NCBI RefSeq assembly: GCF_037975245.1
Contig: NC_092577.1
Span: 37,006,898 to 37,070,897, forward strand
Direction: 5' to 3'
Origin: Apostichopus japonicus
Lineage: Eukaryota > Echinodermata > Holothuroidea > Aspidochirotida > Stichopodidae
Length of the DNA stretch: 64,000 bases
In this document: positions 12,452 through 23,665 of the stretch, in pieces
Layout: each line of letters starts with the position of its first letter
Position numbering within the stretch: the stretch's first letter is position 1
The notes under the pieces: generated by a model
What the model was told of the DNA's origin: nothing
The model's input: the letters and a program-made list of their open reading frames with translations, nothing else
Database searches by the model: none
Made by a program: the position numbers and the translations under genes

Positions 12452-14048
12452 CTCTTTCGCTGATGCTACCGCTCTCAACTTCACCTTCATCAGCGCTGGT
12501 GTAGTCCGGAGTGGATCGTATCTCCTCCTCCGAGCTACTGAGAGAGTAGTCCCTGCGTTTCCTCATTCCCTTGGCCTTGTGTGGCTTGGGAGGAGGGGGG
12601 CGTATACACTCACTCTGGTCCGAGCTCAGCGAGTCGTTCCTGATCATGGATTCATTTTTCCTGGACTCCTGTTTATTGTTACTGTTTGAAGTGACTTTTG
12701 CAGCTGCTGTACTTGGGTCTAGGTGACGATTCAGGGTCTCGCCAGAAGGAGGAGGGGCATAGGGGTCGTGGGGTTCGCATGGGTCCTGCAAGGCATCCCC
12801 AGTGTGCCTGGTATTGACGGCCCTGTGGTTGTTACCTTGCTGTAAGGGCTGTTTATTATATTGCACTGGTTGAGTCCCGTTCTCTGCTGCGGAATGTATG
12901 TCTTTTTCGCGAGACGGGGAGATCCCACGATCCACAATTGCACGATCATATTCTCGGTGGTTTCGCCTCTCTCTGCCTTCATACTCTCGCAGGTCAGAGG
13001 GAGTCCTGGCGCCCTCTCTCCGACTGAGAGAGTCCCGACTGTTTCTTAGATTAGCATCTGGATATTGGGTACCTGCACTGTACTCAGATTGGTCGTCGAA
13101 TCGCCTTTGTCGGTCCAGAGACCTCCCGCTAGATGTTCGTGAAACAGGTTGTTTTTCATATTGCCTATCTGGATCGTCCAGGTAAAATTGCTCGTCAAAT
13201 TCTCTCTCCTGGTATCGCTGGCAGAACCGCTCCTCCTCGTACCTGTCCAACGGAGTAGACTCCTGCTCTGTGTATCTACGTTCCCTTTCAGGGTAACGTT
13301 CGAGCTCGACTCTGGAATGCCTACCCCGACCTGCATAGTTGCTAGATCTTTCCTGCACGGCGTATCTATCACCACTACCTGACCGATCCCTATCTGGAGG
13401 TCTGTCTCTATAGCGACCTCTTTCGCGTGACCTCTCATATTCTCTGACCGACGAGTGATATTGAGGGTCACGTTCTCCCCTCTCCCTACTATCTCTCCCT
13501 TCTCTTCCCTCGCTCCTGGGCTCACGAGAGTCCCTTCCTTCTCTTCCATCCCTACCCTCCCTACCTTCCCTACCCTCCCTTCCTTCCCTACGCTCTCGGC
13601 CCTCCCTACCATCCCGTCCCTCCCTACCCTCTCTCACTTCACCTCTTGGCTCTCTAGCCTCCCTCTGTTCTCTCGAGAGGTCATGACGGCTGCCTCTCGT
13701 GGGACTGTGATGAAGACCCTCTCGGCTCTGCGGCCGGTTTAGATTCCGATCATCTTCTGATTTTGACAGCTGCCTAGTGAGTGCCACATGAGAAGAGTTG
13801 CTTCTTGGAGGGCCCCGCCCCTGAGATTCAAATCTTTCACGATCCCGTTCCCTATCACTACCCCTCCTGCCGAGTGGTGTGCGGTCTCCTGTCCCCCCTT
13901 GCCCAGGGGTACTTGGTTGAGATCGGGACACTGCTGGTATCTGGTCCAGAGGTATCTTCTCAGGGGTTGCTTTTCCACCATGGTACCATTTACCAGTCTT
14001 GGTTAGCAATTCTTGCTTCTTTCGACAAATCTTGCAGACCCAGAGGAC
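12452..14048 (-). CDS. RIMS: RIM exon 3, end of the zinc finger and long Arg/Glu-rich linker
   Basis: Large internal exon, residues 131-662 plus one base. The acceptor is TTTCCTTCTCAG|GTC and the donor AGAG|GTAAGG. It opens with VLWVCKICRKKQELLTKTG, which supplies zinc ligands Cys 135 and 138. The position of the SGAWF/Y Rab-contact motif of vertebrate RIM/rabphilin holds TGKWYH (148-153). A Ser/Arg/Asp-rich disordered linker follows, including a run of EGR/DGR triplets at about residues 268-323 (13470-13637). Near its end is SSEEEIRSTPDYTS (635-648), a block I recall as strongly conserved in RIM1/RIM2 just before the PDZ region. Mammals encode this stretch in many smaller exons, so a single 1.6-kb exon is notable. 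Open frames on the opposite strand here are shadows of its biased composition. Confidence 0.93.
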
Positions 14049-14084
14049 CTGAGAAGGAAACAGAAAATCCATGATCACCATTGT

Positions 14085-14450
14085 ACTTCTGCTATTGTGT
14101 TGAAAGATGATCAGCATTGTACTTCTGCTATTGTGTTTGCAAGATGATCAGCATTGTACTTCTGCTTTGTGTTTGCAAGATGATCAGCATTATACTTCTG
14201 CTATTGTGTTTGGAAGATGATCAGCAATCAAAAGATGATCTGCAATTGTGTTTGGAAGATTAACAGCATTGTACTTCTGCTATTGTGTTTGGAAGATGAT
14301 TAGCATTGTACTTCTGCTATTGTGTTTGCAAGATGATCAGCATTGTACTTCTGCTATTGTGTTTGCAAGATGATCAGCAATCAAAAGATGATCCGCAATT
14401 GTGTTTGGAAGATTAACAGCATTGTACTTCTGCTATTGTGTTTGCAAGAT
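14085..14450. repeat. Minisatellite, ~37-bp unit next to RIM exon 3
   Basis: About nine imperfect units of 'gatgatcagcattgtacttc' plus 'tgctattgtgtttgcaa'. It starts about 37 bp upstream of the exon 3 acceptor. From 14451 to 15610 there are G-rich patches (around 14680, 14780 and 14860) and no other feature. Confidence 0.9.
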
Positions 14451-15612
14451 ATGCAGTCAAAGGGGGGATTGATTAAACTTTGTCTTAGTTTGATGATAAC
14501 AAGTAACCATTGCACTAAGGTTACAAGGAGGGCAAACTTGTAGTAAGTCTGAAGTACTCCTTCGTATACTCTAAATCGCCACTCATGGATTTCTACTGTA
14601 CTCATAGATGGGGTAGTTTGGAAATCTAATACAGAATCTAGTACAAAATTAAGTATGTACTCAGTCTTGTACTCATACTGAGGGGAGGGGGTGTGTGATG
14701 GGGAGAATGGTTTGATCCATATGTACTTAGCAGGAGAATTATACTTGTACTTGTCTGCTGAGCACTGTACTCATACTGAGGGGGGGGGAGGGGGATGACA
14801 GGGGAATAGTTTTAATAATTATGCTCCTCTACTGAGCGCTGTACTTATACCGAGGGGAGGGGGAGGGTGTACTCATTTTGCAACCTACTGTAGAAATGCA
14901 CAATTTTGGCCACTTGCTAAAAATTGCTTGAAAAATAATCTTCTGACTAAAATCAAGTTCTCACTGGCATTTTCCTGACTAGGAACACATATCAGTTACT
15001 GTACAAGTGTTTGAGAGCAGCCAAATAATGTTTGCTGCATTAATACGGCACTAATCTGTTTGGTAGCCTGGACATTATGCTGAGTCTTTGACTGACGAAT
15101 GTTAACTGACTTACTTTTATCATGTGCTTAAGTTCTTCATGACTACAAGCAGAAAATTTATTTAAGATTGCCAACTGGTGACTTTTTCCTACTTTAGTAA
15201 ATAGCCTGAATTTCGAGGCCTGTACAACTCAATAGGGAGTTGCCGAAAACTAGCTATGTCCAGATATATATAACTGAGGTACGGTACAAAATGGCAGGAC
15301 ATCACTGGACTCTTTATCTCTGTCACATATTAAGTTCTCCACCTTCTTGGTCCTAGCAATCAAATTACCACTCTTCGAGGACCGTCCTTCTTCTAACACT
15401 TTCATTCACAGAACTAGTTCACACTGCCATCCTGCCAGAAAGAACCAGTTTATTGTCTGCAGAGTTTGTTAACCACTCCTACGACGAACACTGCTTGCAT
15501 GTGAGCAATTGCTAACGCAGCAACTCATTAAGTTAACTCCTCACTGGCATATTCCAACGACACAGACCAACTTGGTTTGAATGTACTTAACATAATCCCA
15601 GTGATTAACTAA

Positions 15613-15875
15613 TATGTATGTGTTCAACTCACATGTATGTGTTCAACTCACATGTATATGTTCAACTCACATGTATGTATGTGTTCAACTCACATGTATG
15701 TATGTGTTCAACTCACATGTATGTATGTGTTCAACTCACATGTATGTATGTGTTCAACTCACATGTATGTATGTGTTCAACTCACATGTATGTGTTCAAC
15801 TCACATGTATGTGTTCAACTCACATGTATGTGTTCAACTCACATGTATGTGTTCAACTCACATGTATGTGTTCAT
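15613..15875. repeat. Minisatellite, 19/23-bp units
   Basis: About 13 units of 'catgtatgtgttcaactca', some with an extra 'tatg'. Open frames across it are repeat artefacts. A short (TTA)n tract lies near 16050. Confidence 0.95.
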
Positions 15876-16477
15876 GGTGGTAAGGTACAGAACTGAAATG
15901 TGCTCTATATATCAGATCTCTTTATTGTTCTATTTATTTAAATGTTACTGACATTACTGTATACATGTGAATGTGGTTCAATATTTAACAAATATTGCAG
16001 AGCACCCTGAAAATACAAACCATACATACCCTGGATATGAAGACTGACATTATTATTATTATTATTCCAATTAGTGCTCTATGTACTATTAAACATTGAA
16101 TATCAAAACAACACAAATTAGCCTGTAAAGGAGTACAAATCATGTACAAAAGATAGTGAGCATGACTTTGGATCTTACCAGTGTATTTATCGACACATTT
16201 TTCTTTCCAAAGAAGGACCGACAGGGGAACTGGTAAAAGTGAACAAATTTCTGCACAGTCATACAAGGGAATACAAATTATCTGCATTGATTTCTGTACA
16301 TGCTCATGTACACAACATTAACATAAAACTGCTGCCTGAACTGGACAATTTAATATACTGTATGCATATCGTCTATAGGGCTTGCTTACATACATGTAAC
16401 AACAGGAAGAAGAACAGTGACCTGTAACTAAGGAGGGTCATTTGGAGACAGTGCAAGAATGTTACCAGTTAAACATA

Positions 16478-16797
16478 GGGGGCATTGTGGTCAAGTGGTT
16501 AAGGCAGTGGACTTGTGATCTAAGTATTGCAGGTTCGAGTCTTGGCCAGATCATTGCGTTGTGTCCTTCGGCAAGACACTTTATCTCCATTGCCTCTCTT
16601 CACCCAGAGATTATAAAAGGGGTCTTGCGAGGTAACTTTTATATATTTGTGTGGGCGGGTTTGTGGCTGCACCCTATGGGAAGTCCCCCGGGGGACATGT
16701 AGAGTTGGTGCACTGTGTTGCCCCAGGAGAGATTGTTTGAATTGTGCACACTTTGGTGTGTTGGTGTGACAAGTTACCAATGACCAGGGATTAAGTT
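16478..16797 (+). mobile_element. tRNA-derived SINE
   Basis: Pol III A box TGGTCAAGTGG (16488-16498) and B box GGTTCGAGTC (16532-16541) are followed by a non-tRNA body with 'tccttcggcaagacacttta' and 'cattgcctctcttcaccca'. This tRNA head and body are typical of deuterostome SINEs. No clear target duplication was identified. Flanks 15876-16477 and 16798-17750 show nothing else. Confidence 0.75.
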
Positions 16798-17754
16798 ATA
16801 AAGTCATGTGAGGGGTTTTGGCCTTGAACAAGACTGCAAACCTTCAACTTCAAATATCGATCAGATTATGTATAATATGGCCTGTATGTATGAAAGGTAT
16901 TAAAGAGAATAATGAGGTATATCAGTTCTGTTTTCTGGCTTTATGCACTTAAATTTATATGCAAATACTTGAAAAGTATATTTAGGTCACAGACTTTAAA
17001 ATCAAACTCAAAACTGTAACCTATTATTGAAGTTTAGAACTATTACCTATAAATTGTTTTATTCACTGCTTTTCACACTATATGTAAAGTACTGCAAATT
17101 ATTAACATCAACTCTAGTTTTTCAACATACTACTCTGAAATTGAAGTGCAAGTGGGCCCCTTCACTTCAATCTACATAAGAATCAGAAAAATGAATGGAA
17201 CCGTAGCAAAGTCCTGTTGTCTGCAGATTCACACTAATCAAATGGCAAACAAAGCATGCTTGAGTTCTTCAGTTCCCAACGCCCTGATCAATTGTGTAAA
17301 TTGAAAACTATTTTTTGACCTGACATGTCTGATATGTAAACCTTCAGCTAAACTAGATCAATTTTATCATACATCATCTCCTTAACTACAGTGTGTGAGA
17401 TCTGATAATTCATAAATTTACTCTTTCCCATCATTACTGAATGTACAGTACAGTAAGTATTAATCATTAAAATGGCAAAGAGAAACTTGATATATACTGG
17501 TCAGCTGTACTCAGGTGTACTTATCTACAGTGTAGATAAATAAACTGTAGACAAGTCCAGTATTACAGTGTATAGTTACAGTACTACTCTACATACAGTA
17601 ATGTAGTATGCATGCTTGACCATCAAGATTCATTTGAAAACATTTTGGGGGATTGCGAATGGTACCCAAGTATTATACAATGGAACCTTGATCACCCAAT
17701 GTAACAGAGAGAATAAAAAAATGTAGTATAATCAAGGGCTTCCACCAGCCTTAG

Positions 17755-18530
17755 TGCTTGACTATCAATTGTAATGGAATATAGAGCGAGTTATCAGTAC
17801 TGTAGTATATTACACTTTGTCATGTAATGGAATATAGAGTGAGTAATAAGTATTGTGCAGTGTAAATATTTTGTTATGTAATGGATTATAGGGCGAGTTA
17901 TCAGTATTGTACAGTGTATTATACTTTGTCATGTAATGGAATATAGAGTAATAAGTATTGTACAATGTATTATACTTTGTTATGTAATGGAATATAGAGT
18001 GAGTAATAAGTATTGTGCAGTGTAAATATTTTGTTATGTAATGGATTATAGGGCGAGTTATCAGTATTGTACAGTGTATTATACTTTGTCATGTAATGGA
18101 ATATAGAGTAATAAGTATTGTACAATGTATTATACTTTGTTATGTAATGGAATATAGAGTGAGTAATAAGTATTGTGCAGTGTAAATATTTTGTTATGTA
18201 ATGGAATATAGAGTAAGTTATCAGTATTGTACAGTGTATTATACTTTGTTATGTAATGGAATATAGAGTGAGTAATAAGTATTGTACAGTGTAAATACTT
18301 TGTCATGTCATGTAATGGATTATAGAGTGAGTAATAAGTATTTTACAGTGAAATATACTTTGTTATGTAATGGAATATAGAGTAAGTTATCAGTATTGTA
18401 CAGTGTAATATACTTTGTCATGTCATGTAATGGACTATAGAGCGAGTTATCAGTACTGTACAGTGTGTTATACATTGTCATGTAATGGAATATACTGAGT
18501 GAGTTATAAGTATTGTACAGTGTATATTTC
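17755..18530. repeat. Minisatellite, ~54-bp unit
   Basis: About 14 units containing 'atgtaatggaatatagagt' and 'aagtattgtacagtgta'. A ~160-bp multi-unit block starting at about 17836 is repeated essentially unchanged from about 17996. From 18531 to 19035 no feature is seen. Confidence 0.93.
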
Positions 18531-19039
18531 TGCTTCTGTATTTTCATTCGTCTTTTTCAAATGTAGAGACGGCAGGAAATTCACTAATTTAGTTCATCTC
18601 AAACCTAAAGTTACAGTAACTTAACACTGGTCACATAACAGCAGCATTAAATTTTGCATAGTATAATTTTTTTTGTTCTCCTTTAGTAAATTGATGCAAC
18701 AAGATCAAACCTAGTTCATATGAGTATTGATCCCATTACCTTTACATTAATACTATGATAAACCACCACCAGGAACAAAATGAACAGAGGGCACACTGTC
18801 ATATCTGTTAAAGTTAGCTTCACAAAACTTGTTGGGCACTATGAGTTTTGGTAGCATGACAGCACCATGAGTTGAAAGCTAGTAGTATACAAGTTTGTAT
18901 ATTATTAGGTTAGTAGCTACATGTATTATGACTGGTATTTTTCAGAGGACTCTCCCCCAAACGTCCAGTCATGCAGCTTAGGTAGATAGAGAAGTGCAGG
19001 TAAAGAGGCGAGACAGGCAAGTATTGTTGCTCGTAAATC

Positions 19040-19365
19040 CTCCTGTCCCTTCCTCTATGCTCCAGCTCTGTAACCATTGAAATACACCACCCCCTCCTGT
19101 CCCTTCCTCTATGCTCCAGCTCTGTAACCATTGAAATACACCACCCCCTCCTGTCCCTTCCTCTATGCTCCAGCTCTGTAACCATTGAAATACACCACCC
19201 CCTCCTGTCCCTTCCTCTATGCTCCAGCTCTGTAACCATTGAAATACACCACCCCCTCCTGTCCCTTCCTCTATGCTCCAGCTCTGTAACCATTGAAATA
19301 CACCACCCCCTCCTGTCCCTTCCTCTATGCTCCAGCTCTGTAACCATTGAAATACACCACCCCCT
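19040..19365. repeat. Minisatellite, 54-bp unit, identical copies
   Basis: Six 54-bp copies of 'cctcctgtcccttcctctat' plus 'gctccagctctgtaaccatt' plus 'gaaatacaccaccc', with no differences I could see. The length is a multiple of three, so the minus strand shows an 18-residue protein repeat, which I treat as an artefact. Confidence 0.95.
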
Positions 19366-19569
19366 CGTTCCTTAAAGGCCTGAACATTTAAGTTTCTGGA
19401 GTTCGGTATGGTTGATTACTGTATACTGTATTCAAGAGACATTTCTCTTTACCACTAATTCTGCACATACAGTAAAACTAAATTGCACATCTATAATATA
19501 TACTGTATTGACAACTGCAGTGCACACAATATTTTAATGAAATTACAAAAGTTTTCCCTGCCACAGTAT

Positions 19570-19935
19570 CTTAAAGGAAGGTGGCATTTGGCAATCATGT
19601 TTCTAGTTGATTGAGCATATTCAGCTTGCTCCTCTGCCGGTGATATTGAAAACTATTACACAAACACCGTAACTTGTGAACTGTGGCGAGCAACACCGTC
19701 CAAGTCTCTCACAAAATGAAGCTCACTCCACCAAACGTTGACGCAAGCCGGCTCGGTGCATCGTCAACCTCATCAACTTGCCAAATACTGGCATTTTGTT
19801 GCTCCGGCAACCGATCTCTGTCTACCAGCCTCTAAGCAGGCAGTTGCATGGGAAAGCAGTCAGCGATGACGTCAGAGGACGTCCAATTCATCGTCGTCGA
19901 TGATGATGATGATGACTAGAGGTTCCGAGGCGTTG
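19570..19935. promoter_or_regulatory. GC/CpG-richer patch with a full CRE, possible regulatory region in RIM intron 2
   Basis: Unlike the AT-rich surroundings, this patch is CpG-richer and non-repetitive. It contains a perfect palindromic cAMP-response element TGACGTCA at 19867-19874. It could be an internal promoter or enhancer; vertebrate RIM genes are known to use internal promoters. No exon joining in phase to exon 3 was found. (GT)n follows near 19998-20038. Confidence 0.3.
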
Positions 19936-20339
19936 TGGAGGAATGTTATGTTTGATCTGTATATATAGTTTAGTCAATGAACAAGTAACTGAGTGCATGC
20001 CTGTGTGTGTGTGTGTGCGTGCGTGTGTGTGTGTGTGTAACAATTGTACCATGAAGGCACAAGTGCAGAGCAGTACACTAGCGTGTCAGCTGGTTTACAG
20101 AACACTGCAGGGATGAATGTGCAGTGCATGAGGGTTATTTGTGGTAGCATGTAATATCAGGAATGCGGCGGCATAAGATGAAAGTCGTACAATGGGGAAG
20201 GTTCACAACCCTCCCCCCCCCAAAAAAGAAAAAAGGCCAATGTTTCAAGTCAAATATTATGTAAAATAATATTATCCTAGCCAAAGGAGAGCAAAAATTT
20301 CAGCAGTCTTTGCCAGATCTGTTGTATACAGTAAAGATG

Positions 20340-22860
20340 CTTTTCTGTAATGTGCTGTACTACACTGCACTATGCTGTACTATACTACTGTATACTAAAC
20401 TGTGCTGTACTATACTATACTAAACTGTACTATACTATACTAAACTGTACTATTCTAAACTTTACTATACTATACTAAACTTTTCTATCCTATACTAAAC
20501 TGTACTGTACTATACTAAACTGTACTGTACTATACTAAACTGTACTGTACTAAACTGTACTGTACTAAACTGTACTGTACTAAACTGTACTAGTGTTCGA
20601 CCGATAATCGGTTAGATTATCAGACAATCGGTAAATAATCGGCAGTGACAAAATCCATTGCGCTACCTATTATTTGGAACCAATTATTACGTTCCACTTA
20701 AAGGATTGTATTTTTCTGCGCTTTTGAATCACCACAACCACAACGGGAGGAGAATGTAGATCATTCGATTCAACGCTATTCATAGCCGGGGAAGGTGCGC
20801 TAATCTACCATGTTACAGTATCGAAAGTCCCTCACGCAAGTTTGTACTCATGCTGTTCGATATACGATCCAGTTTTGGCAGTTAACATCATACAGTATAC
20901 CGGCGATACGCTTAGGGGGACGACGTAATTATTTTTTTTCACTTCGCTTCTTGCATCTAACAAAACCTCCAGTTAACAGTTTTAAAGATTGATAAGAAAG
21001 ATTCATTTTTTGGAGTAAATAAAAACCAAATCAATATACTTTTGAACCACTTTGGCCATTTCACAGTAGGTGAAAACTGGAAAGTGAAAACGATACAATT
21101 AGGCTTTGTTCATTGTGACTTCTACGTACATTAGGCTAGTCTGGCTAGAGAATGGTTCAGCTTCAAAACTGTTCAGTTTGAAAATGTGCCCAAGATTTTA
21201 CAAATGCCATAAAATGAAGAAATCAAGGCGCCAAATTTTCCTTAAAATGTTTGGCAACAGTCCTCAGTTCTACTGCATTACAGTATTTTGTGATTAGGCA
21301 AACACTCTTACGCATATTTTTGCGAAAAACCTGAAGCAACTTTTTTTCCCTGACCGCATGTACCATACTTGCTAAAATAACCCCTTTGCAGTAACTAAAC
21401 TCCTTAACCGCCACCAAATAAAGCTAGTCTGATTTCCATCGACACGCGCGACAAAGTCAATGGGACTTTAGTGTGTGATTTCTCCCACATGTAGTTAAGT
21501 CAATGGAGAAGCACCATTGACTTACTGTGTATGATCGTTTGAAACAAAAGTTCGATCAGAAGTTTTCCCTCGCAGATGGTAATCATTGAAAACTTCGTGA
21601 TTGTTTTATTTTTCATAATAAAATAAAACTGTTTGCAAAATGCTTATCCACTAAAGAGCCTGTTTAAGAATATGAGTAAAATTAAGTTGGCCTGACGTTT
21701 CGATCCAGCTAGGACCGAAATATCAGGCCAACTTACTTTTACACATTATTTTCATATCAGATTATATATTTCGATATCAGCTAACGAAATAACAAATATT
21801 TTATTTCTGTGCGATATTCTTTTCATTTTATTTACGTTGGAGTTGCAACTCTGATAATGGTTATATTACCAGTTTTAAAAGCTGTCCCTAACTTCTTTTT
21901 TTTTCATTTCATAGCCAATGGCTACTATTTTTCCCCTTCTGTAGTCTGTACAGCACTGTCATTAACTGTGTTGTGGCGGGATTGCAATATCGCGACTCCT
22001 CGTTATAAATGTACAGCGCCCCATGTATGTATCAAGTGTTCTTTATTTGCTCCATTTATCTTTACCGTTTTAAGTCGTTCATTAACATCTTTGATTGTAT
22101 TCGCCTAGAAGTTAGAAATCATGCATAACACAATATCATATATAGTCCAGTTCCACGAAAATGATGAAATAATCGGTAATTGGCTCGATTGTCACAGGAA
22201 CTAATCGGTACTTGGTAAAGCCGATTATCATATAATCGGTCCAACACTTAACTGTACTATACTAAACTGTACTGTACTATACTGAACTGTACTATACTAA
22301 ACTATACTGTACTATACTGAACTGTACTATACTAAACTGACTATACTAAACTGTACTACACTATACTAAAATGTACTGTACTATACTAAACTGTACTGTA
22401 CTATACTAAACTGTACTACTGTACACTATACTAAACTCTATTGTACTATACTAAACTGTACTACTGTACACTATACTAAACTCTACTGTACACTATACTA
22501 AACTGTACTACACTATACTAAAATGTACTGTACTGTACTATACTAAACTGTACTGTACTATACTAAACTGTACTACACTATACTAAACTCTACTGTACTA
22601 TACTATACTAAACTGTACTACACTATACTAAAATGTACAGTACTGTACTGTACTATACTGAACTGTACTACACTATTAGAGACTCTACTGTACTATACTA
22701 AACTGTAATAGACACTATACTAAAATGTACTGTACTATACTAAACTGTACTACAATATACTAAAATGTACTGTACTATACTAAACTGTACTACAATATAC
22801 TAAAATGTACTGTACTATACTAAACTGTATTGTACTATACTAAACTGTACTGTCGATAAT
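20340..22860. repeat. CTGTACTATACTAAA array interrupted by an insertion
   Basis: Short tandem array of 10-15-bp units such as 'ctgtactatactaaa', present at 20340-20590 and 22248-22860. The gap is a 1.65-kb inverted-repeat element inserted into the array. Confidence 0.92.
20591..22247. mobile_element. Inverted-repeat DNA element, 1.65 kb
   Basis: The left end AGTGTTCGACCGATAATCGG pairs with the right end, which reads AGTGTTGGACCGATTATATG on the other strand, so it has terminal inverted repeats. No transposase frame is seen, so it is probably non-autonomous. Target duplication cannot be judged because both flanks are the same array. A fragment of the 'gcctgacgtttcgatcc' family lies inside it (21675-21750). 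Confidence 0.7.
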
Positions 22861-23499
22861 AAAGTATACTTCATTCTGTAATTTAAAGGAAAACCAAACC
22901 CAGCTGATGAGTGCTCTAGTGATGTTGATATCTAGATGTATTGTAGTATACAGTATTTGTCATGAACAAATTCCCAAAGCAGTTAAGAAATGTTTTCGGG
23001 CAATAATTAAGATTACATCACAAATGCATTAAATCCACAAAATGTCACAGATTCCACCAGACTTTGCTCTTGGTGACCTGTTATGACCTTTGATTAAGTA
23101 AAAACAATAGGGCTCTTGTAATCACTAAGATGAATACATACAGTACAAAACATGATTCATCCAAGCTATACTATTAAAGAATACACTTCCTGTTTTCAAA
23201 GTTTTCACATGTTGGCCTCAAGTGATTATTGATCTCCAGTTCTCCACCTCTACAATAGGATGGTGGTACCCAGCAAGTTGGATCTACAACCCAAATATGA
23301 ATGAAATCTTGTGATAGCTACTTAAGGAGCTGATATGCACACACACACTCGAGTATACAACAACATCATGAACGCATGTATACATATCGGGCAGTTACTT
23401 TACGATGCTTGAGCGACTACAAATGTTTATGGATTTATGGATTACAACTTACACGTCGGGTGGCTTCCAATTTAACATTTTAACTCAAATTTGGAATCT

Positions 23500-23665
23500 T
23501 CTCAATTTAGAAAGTCATTCCAGAATGGAAAACCATAGTTTGCTCTTGAATGAAAAACCCACCTTACTGTGACCTGGCCGGGTATCGTACCCAGAACCTC
23601 CCAATTGCTAAGCCTCAATGCTTCCAATGCCACCGCCTTTATCCACTCTGCCAAAGCAAGGGTTA
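23500..23665 (-). mobile_element. tRNA-derived SINE fragment
   Basis: On the minus strand there is an A-box-like TGGCAGAGTGGATAAAGG (23636-23653) and a B-box-like GGTTCTGGGTACGATACC (23581-23598). The cloverleaf is not intact, so it is a SINE head and not a tRNA gene. Neighbouring 22860-23500 and 23666-25410 are intron; a diverged TGACCTTTGA-type repeat lies at 23080-23350. Confidence 0.6.

Noticed and set aside
12731-14074. Many frames of 60-190 residues overlapping RIM exon 3 on both strands
   Set aside because: Shadows of the Arg/Glu-rich coding sequence; the RIM frame is clearly the real one.
18910-19347. Minus-strand frame with six identical 18-residue repeats
   Set aside because: Product of the identical 54-bp array; no homology.
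19700-19830. An alternative RIM first exon (ATGCCAGTATTTGG with a GTGAGC donor)
   Set aside because: Its donor phase does not match exon 3, the only downstream exon it could join in order.
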